Below the pieces are notes generated by a model. That model saw nothing but the letters and a program-made list of their open reading frames with translations. It was not told where the DNA came from and did not search any database. Made by a program: the position numbers and the translations under genes. This document shows, in pieces, positions 1 to 8,848 of a DNA stretch of 46,237 bases (position 1 is its first letter; the number at the start of each line of letters is the position of its first letter). The stretch is from assembly GCA_947628315.1 (NCBI GenBank), contig CANQZJ010000013.1, positions 1 through 46,237 on the forward strand. Direction: 5' to 3'. This DNA is from an uncultured Oscillospiraceae bacterium (lineage in GTDB: Bacteria; Bacillota; Clostridia; Oscillospirales; Oscillospiraceae).

Positions 1-490
1 ACATATCCAGCAGCCGCCGCGCGATCTCCTCCGCGGCGCCGTCCTCCAGGTGGCCGGAACCCGCCCCCAGGAACAGATAATAGGTCTCGTCCCCATAGGT
101 GATGTAGTCCGTCAGGACGCCCTCCCCGGTGTCCGGGTCGTAGATCACCGTGCCGTCATTCCCCTCCAGGGGGATGATCTCGTCCCCCATCTCGGGCACG
201 TCGACGGCGGGGATGATGAGGACGTCCGCCCGCTGGATGGACACGGTGTCGAACATCACATAGTCGAAGGAGTGCACCTGCACCATTTTGATGCCCTCCG
301 GCAGATCCTCCTCCAGCGCCTCAGCCAGATCCACGTCCTGGATGGCGGGCACGTGGGCGAAGATCATCACCTTTTTGTCGAAGGTGGTGTCGGTGACCAG
401 GTTGAAGATCCACCCCCAGATCAGAACGGACATCAGCGCCCACAGAGCGAAGCTGTGCAGCTGGGAGAGGATGTTTTTCAGCACTTTCAT
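1..490 (-). CDS. Membrane-anchored protein of unknown function, C-terminus cut by window edge
   Basis: Reading the minus strand from the ATG at 490 gives 163 codons without a stop, so the gene runs off the left edge. A GGAGG motif lies 7 bases before the ATG. The product begins MKVLKNILSQLHSFALW and has one hydrophobic segment at about residues 13-31. An acidic soluble part follows, containing IQDVDLAEALEEDLPEG and VIYDPDTGEGVLTDY. The single N-terminal membrane segment suggests an extracytoplasmic domain anchored in the membrane. The start overlaps the stop of the upstream gene by four bases (ATGA), so the two are translationally coupled. I do not recognise the family. Confidence is high that it is a gene and nil on function. 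Confidence 0.75.
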   Translation of the reverse strand, partial: MKVLKNILSQLHSFALWALMSVLIWGWIFNLVTDTTFDKKVMIFAHVPAIQDVDLAEALEEDLPEGIKMVQVHSFDYVMFDTVSIQRADVLIIPAVDVPEMGDEIIPLEGNDGTVIYDPDTGEGVLTDYITYGDETYYLFLGAGSGHLEDGAAEEIARRLLDM

Positions 491-978
491 CCCTCCACCT
501 CCACTGCCGCCACATAGCCGTGGGCGGTGTACACGGCGGTGACTGCCCTGCCCTTCAGCAGGGGCGTCCGGGTGTCGCACACCAGCGCCTTTTGGGGGCC
601 GGTCTCCGTGTCGATGACCACCCGGCGGACGGCGATGCTGCCCCGGATGCGGAACCGCTCGTCCGTCACGGTGAGGGGGCCGTCGACGCGCTCCCGCTCG
701 CCGCTGCGGAGCATATTGGCGTGGCCGATCTCTTTTTTACCGCCGCTCACGATAAAAACGCCGTCGTAAATGCAGATCCACCCCACAACGATGCTGATGG
801 CGATGACTGTCGGCTCCGTCCAGGAGATGTTCCGCAGGTTGGTCAGCGCCGCCAGCGTCACACAGGCGATGAGGGCGCACACAGCCAGCGCGATCAGGGC
901 GGCGCGGTGCCGCCTGACCTTGCGCTCCAGCTTTGCGACGTCCTCCTCGGTATACAGTTCCACGATGTTTCGGGGCAT
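487..978 (-). CDS. Small two-span membrane protein, unknown function
   Basis: This is a 163-residue protein if translation starts at the ATG at 978 (MPRNIVELYTEEDV), which is preceded by GGTGGTGGAG. The open frame extends 28 codons further upstream, but that stretch overlaps the promoter and has no ribosome binding site. A charged N-terminal helix (KLERKVRRHR) is followed by two hydrophobic segments at about residues 27-50 and 57-80, then a soluble C-terminal part of about 80 residues. The latter reads like a small beta-rich domain (VRRVVIDTETGPQKALVCD). The gene is first in a two-gene operon with the partial gene at 1-490 and is transcribed away from the starch genes. No family is recognised. 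Confidence 0.7.
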   Translation of the reverse strand: MPRNIVELYTEEDVAKLERKVRRHRAALIALAVCALIACVTLAALTNLRNISWTEPTVIAISIVVGWICIYDGVFIVSGGKKEIGHANMLRSGERERVDGPLTVTDERFRIRGSIAVRRVVIDTETGPQKALVCDTRTPLLKGRAVTAVYTAHGYVAAVEVEG

Positions 979-999
979 CTCTCCACCACCTTTTCCGAT

Positions 1000-1028
1000 A
1001 CAGTACCACAAATCCCCCTCATTTTCAA
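1000..1028 (-). promoter_or_regulatory. Probable promoter of the minus-strand membrane operon
   Basis: On the minus strand TTGAAA and TACTGT are separated by exactly 17 bases, about 20 bases before the start at 978. It is back to back with the promoter of the amylase operon. Confidence 0.5.
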
Positions 1029-1055
1029 GCGGGGCCGCAAACCGTTTTTTTCGGC

Positions 1056-1085
1056 TTGACAATTCCCGCGCGGGGGCTGCATAAT
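1056..1085 (+). promoter_or_regulatory. Probable promoter of the starch/glycogen operon
   Basis: A perfect -35 TTGACA and a CATAAT -10 lie 18 bases apart, 46 bases before the chosen amylase start. The spacer contains the palindrome CCCGCGCGGG, a possible operator (inference). Confidence 0.6.
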
Positions 1086-1131
1086 ATTACCGAACCACCG
1101 CCCTATACATTAAATGAAACGGGGTATCCAC

Positions 1132-2781
1132 ATGAAAAAGCTGTCGGCCCTTGCCCTCTCCCTCCTGATGCTGCTCTCCGCCTGCGGCTCCCAGGCCGGG
1201 GCGCCCGCCTCCGGCGCGCCCTCCGCGGAGCCCTCCGGCGACGCCGTCCCCGCCGGCGAGTACGCCGTCACCGACGTGACCGTGGAGAACAGCGACGTCA
1301 TCGACGACAACTGCCGGGTGTTCTACGAGATCTTCGTGGGCTCCTTCTCCGACTCCGACGGCGACGGCACCGGCGACCTGCGGGGCATCATCAACCGCAT
1401 GGACTACCTGAACGACGGCGACCCCGCCGACGGCCTCAGCCTGGGCGTCGAGGGCATCTGGCTCTCCCCCATCCTCACCTCCAAGAGCTACCACAAATAC
1501 GATGTGGACGACTACTACGCCGTCGACCCCGCCTTCGGCACCGAGGACGATCTGAAAGAGCTGGTAGACCTGTGCCATGAGCGGAACGTGAAGGTCATCA
1601 TGGACATGGTCATCAACCACAGCGGCTCCAACAACCCCTGGTTTGAGTCCTTTGCGGCCGCCCACAAGAGCGGCGACACCTCCGACCCCTACTACGACTT
1701 TTATACCTGGTGCGCCGGCGCCGGCGCGATCCCCGCGGGCCGGACGTTCCGGCAGATCCCCGGCTGCGATGATTACTATGAGTGCAACTTCTCCGGCGAC
1801 ATGCCCGAGCTGAACTACGACAACGACGCCGTCCGCCAGGCGGTGGTGGATGTGGCGAAGCACTATCTGGATCTGGGCGTGGACGGCTTCCGCTTCGACG
1901 CCGCCAAGTACATCTACTATGGTGACAACGAGCAGAGCGGCCAGTTCTGGGTGTGGTACATGGATCAGCTCAAGGCCATCAAGCCCGACATCTACACCGT
2001 GGCCGAGGTGTGGGACGCCGACGCCGTCACCGACTACTACTTCCCCGCCCTCAACTGCTTTGACTTCACCACCAGCCAGGGCGAGGGCCTCATCGCCGCC
2101 ACCGCCAAGGGCGGCAGCGTCAGCGCCTTTACCGGCTATGTGGACGGCTATCTGGACGAGATCAAGGCTCTCAACGAGGACGCCATGATGGTGCCCTTTA
2201 TCGCCAACCACGACACCGACCGGGCCGCCGGCTACCTGAAGGCCGACAACGGCACCGCCCAGATGGCGGCCAACCTCTACATCCTCTCCCCCGGCACCCC
2301 CTTCCTCTACTATGGGGAGGAGATCGGTCTGAAGGGCTCCCGGGGCGGCGCCAACACCGACGCCAACCGCCGCCTGAAGATGGAGTGGGGCGACGGCGAC
2401 ACCATCGCCGACCCGGAGGGCAGCACCTACAAAGCCGACAACCGGGTGGCCGCCACCGCCCAGGAACAGCTCTCCGACCAGAACAGCCTCTACAATTACT
2501 ATAAAAAGGTCATTCTGGTGCGCAAAGCCAACCCCGCCATCGCCCGTGGCGACTACACCCCCCTGACCTTTGGGGACAGCAAGGCGGGCGGCTTCCTCGC
2601 CGCCTATGAGGGTACCACCGTGGCCGTCATCCACAACACCTCCACCGAGGCGGTGACCCTGGATCTGTCCGCCGCCGGTGTGACCCTCTCCCAAATCAAC
2701 GACGTCGTGGGCATGGGTACCGCCTCCCTGGACGGCGCCACCCTCACCCTGGACGCCCAGACCAGCGTGGTGATCGCATGA
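1132..2781 (+). CDS. Secreted GH13 alpha-amylase family lipoprotein
   Basis: The enzyme should cleave alpha-1,4-glucans at the cell surface. With the start at 1132 the protein is 549 residues and begins with a classic lipoprotein signal (MKKLSALALSLLMLLSAC, lipid Cys18); the ATG at 1114 would add six residues and break that form. The GH13 regions are in order: region I DMVINHSG, region II GVDGFRFDAAK with nucleophile Asp256, region III VAEVWD with acid/base Glu292, and region IV FIANHDTDR with Asp361. A short beta-rich C-terminal domain follows. Ca-binding-like acidic text (DSDGDGTGD) sits near the N-terminus of the barrel. The gene is first of four coupled genes, and its stop overlaps the pullulanase start by four bases. 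Exact specificity (amylase or neopullulanase type) cannot be read from motifs. Confidence 0.9.
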   Translation: MKKLSALALSLLMLLSACGSQAGAPASGAPSAEPSGDAVPAGEYAVTDVTVENSDVIDDNCRVFYEIFVGSFSDSDGDGTGDLRGIINRMDYLNDGDPADGLSLGVEGIWLSPILTSKSYHKYDVDDYYAVDPAFGTEDDLKELVDLCHERNVKVIMDMVINHSGSNNPWFESFAAAHKSGDTSDPYYDFYTWCAGAGAIPAGRTFRQIPGCDDYYECNFSGDMPELNYDNDAVRQAVVDVAKHYLDLGVDGFRFDAAKYIYYGDNEQSGQFWVWYMDQLKAIKPDIYTVAEVWDADAVTDYYFPALNCFDFTTSQGEGLIAATAKGGSVSAFTGYVDGYLDEIKALNEDAMMVPFIANHDTDRAAGYLKADNGTAQMAANLYILSPGTPFLYYGEEIGLKGSRGGANTDANRRLKMEWGDGDTIADPEGSTYKADNRVAATAQEQLSDQNSLYNYYKKVILVRKANPAIARGDYTPLTFGDSKAGGFLAAYEGTTVAVIHNTSTEAVTLDLSAAGVTLSQINDVVGMGTASLDGATLTLDAQTSVVIA

Positions 2782-4727
2782 AGGGCAAAATAACCCCATC
2801 CCTGAAAAAGTACTTCGACTCCCGGGAATTCCGGGAGCGGTACCACTATGACGGCGTCCTGGGGGCCCTCTGGGCGCCCGGCAAGACCACTTTCCGCCTG
2901 TGGGCGCCCACCGCGCAGGATGTGACTCTGCGCCTCTTCAAGCGGGGCCGCGGCGGCAGGGCGCTGGAGCAGTTCCCCCTTGCGCCGGGGGAACAGGGCG
3001 TCTGGAGCCTGGAGGTTCCCGGCGATCTGGACGGCGTGTACTACGACTACCGGGTCACCGTGGACGGCGTCACCCGGCGCACGGCGGATCCCTACGCCGT
3101 GGCCTGCGGGCTGGAGGGCGGCCGGAGCATGGTGGTCGATCTGCGCCGCACCGACCCGGAGGGCTGGGCGGAAGACAGAGCCCCCGCCCGGCAGCCGGAG
3201 ACGGTCATCTATGAGCTCCACGTCAAGGACTTCTCCTGGGATCCGGCCTCCGGCGTCAAGCCGGAGTGGCGGGGCAAGTTCAAGGCCTTCTGCCAGGAGG
3301 ACGCCACCCTCAACGGCGACGGCGTCCACCCCACCTGCCTGCCCTATCTGCGGGGACTGGGCGTCACCCATGTGCAGCTGCTCCCTGTCTTCGACTACGG
3401 CTCGGTGGCGGAGGGGGGCGATCCGGCGGAGTACAACTGGGGCTACGACCCGGTGAACTACAACGTGCCCGAGGGCTCATACTCCACCGACCCGGCGGAC
3501 GGCGCGGTGCGCATCCGGGAGCTGAAGGAGGCCGTCCAGTCCCTCCACAAAAACGGCCTGCGGGTCATCATGGACGTGGTATACAACCACACCTATCACC
3601 TGGACTCCTGGCTGTGGCGGACGGTGCCCGGCTACTACTGCCGCCAGCGGACGGACGGCACCCCCTCCAACGGCTCCGGCTGCGGCAACGATCTGGCCTC
3701 CGAGCGGAGCATGTGCGGCAAGTACATTCTGGACTCTGTCCTCTACTGGGCGGAGGAGTACCACATCGACGGCTTCCGGTTCGACCTGATGGGCCTGCTG
3801 GACGCGCCCCTGATGAACCGCATCCGGCGGGCGCTGGACAGGCGGTACGGCCCCGGCGAAAAGGTGATGCTGGGCGAGCCCTGGAGCGCCTCCGATACCG
3901 CCGCCCGCCCCGGCACCCGCCTGGCGAACAAGGGCAATCTGACCCGGCTGAACCGCGGCGTGGCCGCCTTCTGCGACGCCACGCGGGACGCGGTAAAGGG
4001 CAGCCTGTTCGACGGGGAGGCCGCCGGCTTTGTCAACGGCGGCGGGCTGGACGCGGAAGAGCTGGCCTGTTGTCTCAGGGGCTGGGCGGACGGCTGGGAG
4101 GGCGCCCCCCACTCCCCCGCCCAGACCGTCAACTATCTGTCCTGCCACGACGACTGGACGCTGTGGGATAAACTGATCCAGACCGGGGGCCGTGCCCCGG
4201 ATTTCCAGTCCCTCCACCCCGAGCTGCTGCGGCAGAACAAGCTGGCGGCGGCCATCGATCTCACCTGCCAGGGAACGCTGTTTTTCCTGGCGGGGGAGGA
4301 GTTCGCCCGCACCAAGTATGGCGTGAAGAACTCCTACCGCTCCCCGGCGGAGCTGAACCGGCTGGACTGGAACCGCGCCTGGGAGAACCGGGCGCTGGTC
4401 GACTACTACCGGGGCCTCATCGCCCTGCGGAAACAGGCGCCCGGTTTGATGGACAAGTCGGAACAGGCGGCGGCCCGGCTGCTGACGGGGGGACAGGAGG
4501 CCGACGACTGCGCCGGCTACCTGCTGGACAACTCCGGCAACAGCCCCTGGCACACCCTGGCGCTGATCTACAACGCCAGCCTGGAGACGGTTTCCGTATA
4601 CCTCCCCGAGGGGACTTGGGAGGTGCTGGTGGACGGGGAGTCCAGCTTCCTCTGGCAGAACCCCGGAACCGTAGAGCACGTAGTGGCGGTGCCGCCGGTC
4701 TCCGCCCTCATTCTTGGCCAGCGCTGA
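2778..4727 (+). CDS. pulA: Type I pullulanase (GH13, CBM48), cytoplasmic
   Basis: A 649-residue debranching enzyme that should hydrolyse alpha-1,6 branches in imported maltodextrins or glycogen. An N-terminal CBM48-like beta domain (ALWAPGKTTFRLWAPTA) precedes the type I pullulanase signature YNWGYDP at residue 219. The catalytic barrel shows DVVYNHT, GFRFDLMG with nucleophile Asp336, MLGEPW with Glu367 and SCHDDWTLWDK with Asp458. There is no signal peptide, so it acts inside the cell, unlike the amylase before it. Its ATG overlaps the amylase stop (ATGA) and the next gene begins 12 bases after its stop. Length and motif order match the family. Confidence 0.92.
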   Translation: MKGKITPSLKKYFDSREFRERYHYDGVLGALWAPGKTTFRLWAPTAQDVTLRLFKRGRGGRALEQFPLAPGEQGVWSLEVPGDLDGVYYDYRVTVDGVTRRTADPYAVACGLEGGRSMVVDLRRTDPEGWAEDRAPARQPETVIYELHVKDFSWDPASGVKPEWRGKFKAFCQEDATLNGDGVHPTCLPYLRGLGVTHVQLLPVFDYGSVAEGGDPAEYNWGYDPVNYNVPEGSYSTDPADGAVRIRELKEAVQSLHKNGLRVIMDVVYNHTYHLDSWLWRTVPGYYCRQRTDGTPSNGSGCGNDLASERSMCGKYILDSVLYWAEEYHIDGFRFDLMGLLDAPLMNRIRRALDRRYGPGEKVMLGEPWSASDTAARPGTRLANKGNLTRLNRGVAAFCDATRDAVKGSLFDGEAAGFVNGGGLDAEELACCLRGWADGWEGAPHSPAQTVNYLSCHDDWTLWDKLIQTGGRAPDFQSLHPELLRQNKLAAAIDLTCQGTLFFLAGEEFARTKYGVKNSYRSPAELNRLDWNRAWENRALVDYYRGLIALRKQAPGLMDKSEQAAARLLTGGQEADDCAGYLLDNSGNSPWHTLALIYNASLETVSVYLPEGTWEVLVDGESSFLWQNPGTVEHVVAVPPVSALILGQR

Positions 4728-4739
4728 CGAGGTGATATC

Positions 4740-6698
4740 GTGCGATTCGTCTATGACAAGGGGGATATGCCCACCCTGGAGCGGGCAGAGGAGAACTGCT
4801 GGCTGCTGGCCAACGGTCTGGGGGGCTACGCCTCCACGTCGGCGGCCTTTTCCGTGTCCCGGTGCGACCAGGGCCTGCTGATCGCGGCCCGATCCCCCAA
4901 CCGGCGGTTCGGGCTGGTACACCGCCTGTCCGAGGCGCTGACAGTCGGCGACAAAACAGTCTTTCTCTCCTCCCAGCGCTTCGCCGACAACACGCCCCCG
5001 GAGGACGGCTGGCGGCGGCTGATTGCTTTTACATTCGACGGCGTGCCCATGTGGGACTATGAGATCGGGGACGTCCACGTCCGCCGGCAGGTCGCCGCAG
5101 ACCACGGCTCCAACCGGGCGGCGGTGGTCTACACCGTGGAGAACCGCTCCGCCGGGGACTGCACCCTCCGGGTGACGCCGTCCTTCCACTTCACCCCCAA
5201 GGGCGAGCCGCCCAGAAAGGCGGTATCGCTGACCTTTGAAAACGGCGTCATCCACCGGGATGGGCTGTCTCTCCGCATCACTGCAAACGGGCAGCTCTCC
5301 GCCCGCCCCGAGCGGGCGGAGGCGCTTTTCTACGCCCACGACGCCCGGGACGGCCGGGCGGAGCACGGCCTGGGGCTGATCTGCTGCCGTGCGGAGTGGG
5401 CTGTGCCCGCCGGCGAAACCCGGCAGCTTGAACTGGTGTTCTCCACCGAGCCCACGGAGCGCACCGCCGGCGATATCCTTCGGGACTGCGCCGCGCGGCA
5501 GCGGGCCCTTTTGGACAGCGCCCCCTTCCGGGATCCGGCGGCAAAAGAACTGGTGCGCGCCGCCGACGCCTATATCGCCTGCCGCGCTTCCACAAACGGA
5601 AAGACCATCATCGCCGGCTACCCCTTTTTCGGGGACTGGGGGCGGGACACCATGATCGCCCTCCCCGGCTGCGCCCTGGCCGCCGGCCGGTACGACACGG
5701 CCAAAAGTATTCTCCGCACCTTCCTGGCCTACGAAAAAGACGGCCTGCTGCCCAACCTCTTTCCCGAGGGGGCCGAGACGCCGGAGTACAACTCGGCGGA
5801 CGCCCCCCTGCTGCTCATCAACGGGGTGTGGCTGTACTGGCAGAAGACCGGCGACGCCGATTTCATCCGGGAGGCGTGGCCGGTGTTGACCCGCATCGTC
5901 CGGGCGTATCAGAGCGGCACCCGCTATGCCATCGCCATGGATGACGACGGCCTCATCCGGGCCGGCTCCGGGCTGGATCAGGTGACCTGGATGGACGTGC
6001 GGATCGGCGATATCCTCCCTACCCCCCGCCACGGCAAGCCGGTGGAGATCAACGCCTACTGGTACAGCGATCTGCGGATCATGGCCCGTCTCGCGCCCGC
6101 CGCCGGTGAGGACGGCGCCCCCTTCGACAGGCTGGCGGAGCGGGTTAAGACCTCTTTCAACGAGAAATTCTGGCTGCCGGAGCGGGGCTGCCTGAAAGAC
6201 GTCATTTCCGGCACAACAGCCGATACCCAACTGCGGTGCAATCAGATCTGGGCGGTGTCCATGCCCTTCACCATGCTGCCCCCGGAGCGGGAACGCATGG
6301 TGGTGGAAGCGGTGGAGCGCAGCCTCTACACCGGCCACGGCCTGCGCACCCTCTCCCCCGGCGACCCGGAGTTCCATCCCACCTACGGCGGCCCTCAGAA
6401 GGCGCGGGATCTGGCCTATCACCAGGGCACCGTCTGGCCGTTCCCCCTGGGCGGATACTATCTGGCGTATCTGAAAGTCCACGGCAACACCCCGGAGGCG
6501 GCGGCCCGGGTGCGGGAGAAGCTCTCCGCCATGCCCGCCCTGCTCCGGGAGGGCTGTGCCGGGCAGCTGCCTGAGATTTACGACGGCATGGATCCCGGCC
6601 CCTCCAGGGGCTGCTTCGCCCAGGCCTGGAGCGTGGGCGAGCTGCTGCGGGTGTACGAGGCGCTGGAACAGATCGAGCGGGAGGCGGACTGTCCGTGA
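4740..6698 (+). CDS. Amylo-alpha-1,6-glucosidase (glycogen debranching enzyme)
   Basis: A 652-residue protein of the bacterial glycogen debranching family. The N-terminal domain opens with the characteristic ENCWLLANGLGGYASTS and the C-terminal (alpha/alpha)6 barrel carries FFGDWGRDTMIALPG, QVTWMDV and GTVWPFPLGGYY. It should remove alpha-1,6-linked glucose stubs, complementing the pullulanase. The start is a GTG preceded by GAGGTGAT; the ATG at 4769 would cut into the conserved N-terminus. No signal peptide is seen, so it is cytoplasmic. It lies in the middle of the operon, 12 bases after pulA and overlapping the HAD gene by four bases (GTGA). Two different debranching enzymes side by side suggest thorough use of branched glucans. 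Confidence 0.9.
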   Translation: MRFVYDKGDMPTLERAEENCWLLANGLGGYASTSAAFSVSRCDQGLLIAARSPNRRFGLVHRLSEALTVGDKTVFLSSQRFADNTPPEDGWRRLIAFTFDGVPMWDYEIGDVHVRRQVAADHGSNRAAVVYTVENRSAGDCTLRVTPSFHFTPKGEPPRKAVSLTFENGVIHRDGLSLRITANGQLSARPERAEALFYAHDARDGRAEHGLGLICCRAEWAVPAGETRQLELVFSTEPTERTAGDILRDCAARQRALLDSAPFRDPAAKELVRAADAYIACRASTNGKTIIAGYPFFGDWGRDTMIALPGCALAAGRYDTAKSILRTFLAYEKDGLLPNLFPEGAETPEYNSADAPLLLINGVWLYWQKTGDADFIREAWPVLTRIVRAYQSGTRYAIAMDDDGLIRAGSGLDQVTWMDVRIGDILPTPRHGKPVEINAYWYSDLRIMARLAPAAGEDGAPFDRLAERVKTSFNEKFWLPERGCLKDVISGTTADTQLRCNQIWAVSMPFTMLPPERERMVVEAVERSLYTGHGLRTLSPGDPEFHPTYGGPQKARDLAYHQGTVWPFPLGGYYLAYLKVHGNTPEAAARVREKLSAMPALLREGCAGQLPEIYDGMDPGPSRGCFAQAWSVGELLRVYEALEQIEREADCP

Positions 6699-7426
6699 AA
6701 TACACCGACTGCATCTTTGATCTGTACGGCACCCTGGTGGACATCCGCACCGACGAGCGCAAGCCCGCGCTGTGGCGGGCGCTGGCCGCGTGGTACAAAG
6801 CGCACGGCGCGGCCTATCGCCCCAAAGAGCTTGAGACCGCCTATTTCGCCGCCGTGGCCGAAAAGGAAAAGGGCATGACTGCCCTGCGGCACGACAGCCA
6901 CGAAGCCCACCCCGAGATCAGGCTGGAGGAGGTCTTTTTTGAGCTGTTCCGGCAAAAGGGCGTGGACGCCGGCCTGCCCCTGGCCGTCTCCGCCGGGGAG
7001 CGGTTCCGGGCGCTGTCCATGGACTACATCCGCCTGTACCCCGGCGCGCTGGAGCTGCTGGCCCGTCTCCGGGGGGCGGGGATGCGGCTGTGGCTGCTGT
7101 CCAACGCCCAGCGCATCTTCACGGAGTACGAACTCCGCACCCTGGGGCTGGAGGGCCAGTTTGACGGCGTATACCTCTCCTCCGACTACGGCGTGAAAAA
7201 GCCGGATCGGCGGTTCTTCGACCTTCTGCTGACGGAGCGGCGCATCGACGTGAACACCGCCGTCATGATAGGCAACGACGGGGTCTGCGACGTCGCCGGC
7301 GCCCGCTCGGCGGGGCTCGCCACGGTATATATCCGCTCCAACATCTCCCCCGATGAGCCGCTGCCGCAGGCGGACTACGTGCTGGAGAAAATGGATCTGG
7401 AACGAGTGGCAGACATCCTGCTCTGA
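6695..7426 (+). CDS. HAD-superfamily phosphatase (YjjG/haloacid dehalogenase-like)
   Basis: A 243-residue HAD hydrolase. Motif I is FDLYGTLVD near the N-terminus; the usual second Asp is Tyr, as in the haloacid-dehalogenase and YjjG-like subgroup. Motif II is LLSNAQ, motif III VKKPDRRFF and motif IV MIGNDGVCDVAGA. A helical cap of about 80 residues lies between motifs I and II. The start is a GTG overlapping the previous stop, so it is coupled to the starch operon. Its substrate could be a sugar phosphate or a nucleotide; the context favours a role beside glucan breakdown, but that is inference. It is the last gene before a strong terminator. Confidence 0.85.
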   Translation: MKYTDCIFDLYGTLVDIRTDERKPALWRALAAWYKAHGAAYRPKELETAYFAAVAEKEKGMTALRHDSHEAHPEIRLEEVFFELFRQKGVDAGLPLAVSAGERFRALSMDYIRLYPGALELLARLRGAGMRLWLLSNAQRIFTEYELRTLGLEGQFDGVYLSSDYGVKKPDRRFFDLLLTERRIDVNTAVMIGNDGVCDVAGARSAGLATVYIRSNISPDEPLPQADYVLEKMDLERVADILL

Positions 7427-7438
7427 ATCTCAACGCGC

Positions 7439-7475
7439 AAAAGCGCCTGAAATCGTGAGATTTCAGGCGCTTTTT
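7439..7475. terminator. Bidirectional intrinsic terminator
   Basis: A perfect 12-bp stem (7443-7454 with 7459-7470) has loop GTGA, five T on the plus side and AAAA on the other side. It lies between the converging HAD and CoA-transferase genes and can end both transcripts. Confidence 0.85.
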
Positions 7476-7500
7476 CATTCATCATTCAATTCGCGGCAGA

Positions 7501-8802
7501 TCAGAGCAGCAGGCCCCGCTTTTTGGCCTCGAACGTCAGCTCGTCCCGGAAGTTGGGGTGGGCAATGGCGATCAGCCCCTGCACCCGCTGGCGCAGCGTT
7601 CTGCCCCGCAGCTTGGCCACGCCGTACTCGGTGACGACGCAGTCCACGTCATTCTTGGAGGTGGTTACGATGGCCCCCGGCGTCAAGGTCGACTTGATCC
7701 GGCTGATCTGGCCGCCCTTGGCGGTGGAGGGGAAGGCGATGAAGCTCTGCCCGCCCTCAGACATCACGGCGCCCCGGACGTAGTCCACCTGGCCGCCGGT
7801 GCCGGAGACGTGCCGCGTGCCCACCGACTCGGCGCACACCTGGCCGAAGAAGTCCACCTCCAGCGCGGCGTTGATGGACACGAAGTTGGGGTGCTTGGCG
7901 ATCACGATGGGGCTGTTTACATAACTCACCGGTAACATCTCAAAATCCGGATTGTGGTCGATGTAGTCGTACATCCGCTTGGAGCCGTAGGCGAAGGCGG
8001 ACACCGTCTTGCCGGTGTGGATGGGCTTCATGGAGTTGTCCACCGCGCCGCACTGGATCAGTTCCACCATGCTGTCGGTGAACAGCTCGGTGTGCAGGCC
8101 CAGGTGCTTTTTCTCCCGCAGGGCCAGGCCCACCGCGTCGGGGATGGCCCCGATGCCCAGCTGGATGGTGGCGCCGTCTGGGATGCGCTCCGCGATATAG
8201 TTGCCGATGGCCAGGCTGACGTCGTCCAGATTGCTGGCGGGCAGGGTGGCCAGGGGCCGGTCGTTCTCGCACAGCCCGTCGATCTCCTCCAGCCGGAACG
8301 GGGTGGCGGAGGCGGAGAAGGGCATGTTGGCGTTGACCTCCAGGAAGATGTGCTTTGCCTTTCTCTTCAGCGCCTCCAGCGCGGCGCCGCTGCACCCGCA
8401 GGCGAACACGCCGCCCTCCTGCATGGAGGAGACGGTGACGCACAGATAGTCCACGTCGATATACTGCTCGAACAGCCCGGGGAAGTCCCGGAAAAAGCCG
8501 GGCATGACGTCCGCCCAGCCGCCGTTGACGGCCATGCGGGCGTCGCCGCTGGAGAACCAGGACACGCCGGTGAGCCCTCCCGCCACGTCCTGCTGGTAGC
8601 AGGGGGTGCCCGGCACCTCTAGGATGGTGTGCTGGGTCAGACCGGTCACCTCCCCGGCCCGCACCCGATCCGCCACGGCCTCCATAATGCCGTAGGGCAT
8701 GGACAGGGCGGTGTCGGTGCTGATGACGGAGCCGGAGGGGATCTTAGCGGCGATCTCCCGGGGCGTCATGCGCTTCTGGTTGTAGAGTTCCTGCACGGTC
8801 AT
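7501..8802 (-). CDS. Acetyl-CoA hydrolase/transferase family CoA-transferase
   Basis: A 433-residue protein of the acetate:acyl-CoA transferase family (AbfT, Cat and But relatives). It transfers CoA between acyl-CoA and acetate or a related acid. Visible family marks are QLGIGAIPDAV, the LHTELF segment with Glu239 at the place of the catalytic glutamate, and the C-terminal SGTGGQVDYVRGA and VTEYGVAKLRGRT. No signal peptide is seen; it is cytoplasmic. A butyryl-, propionyl- or 4-hydroxybutyryl-CoA substrate cannot be told apart by eye. The gene is second in a minus-strand pair, 46 bases after the isomerase-family gene, and ends at the bidirectional terminator. A fermentation role, recovering CoA with acetate, is the natural reading. 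Confidence 0.88.
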   Translation of the reverse strand: MTVQELYNQKRMTPREIAAKIPSGSVISTDTALSMPYGIMEAVADRVRAGEVTGLTQHTILEVPGTPCYQQDVAGGLTGVSWFSSGDARMAVNGGWADVMPGFFRDFPGLFEQYIDVDYLCVTVSSMQEGGVFACGCSGAALEALKRKAKHIFLEVNANMPFSASATPFRLEEIDGLCENDRPLATLPASNLDDVSLAIGNYIAERIPDGATIQLGIGAIPDAVGLALREKKHLGLHTELFTDSMVELIQCGAVDNSMKPIHTGKTVSAFAYGSKRMYDYIDHNPDFEMLPVSYVNSPIVIAKHPNFVSINAALEVDFFGQVCAESVGTRHVSGTGGQVDYVRGAVMSEGGQSFIAFPSTAKGGQISRIKSTLTPGAIVTTSKNDVDCVVTEYGVAKLRGRTLRQRVQGLIAIAHPNFRDELTFEAKKRGLLL

Positions 8803-8848
8803 GCGATCAGATCCCTTCTGAGATGGTGTACGAACAAGCGCCCGCGGC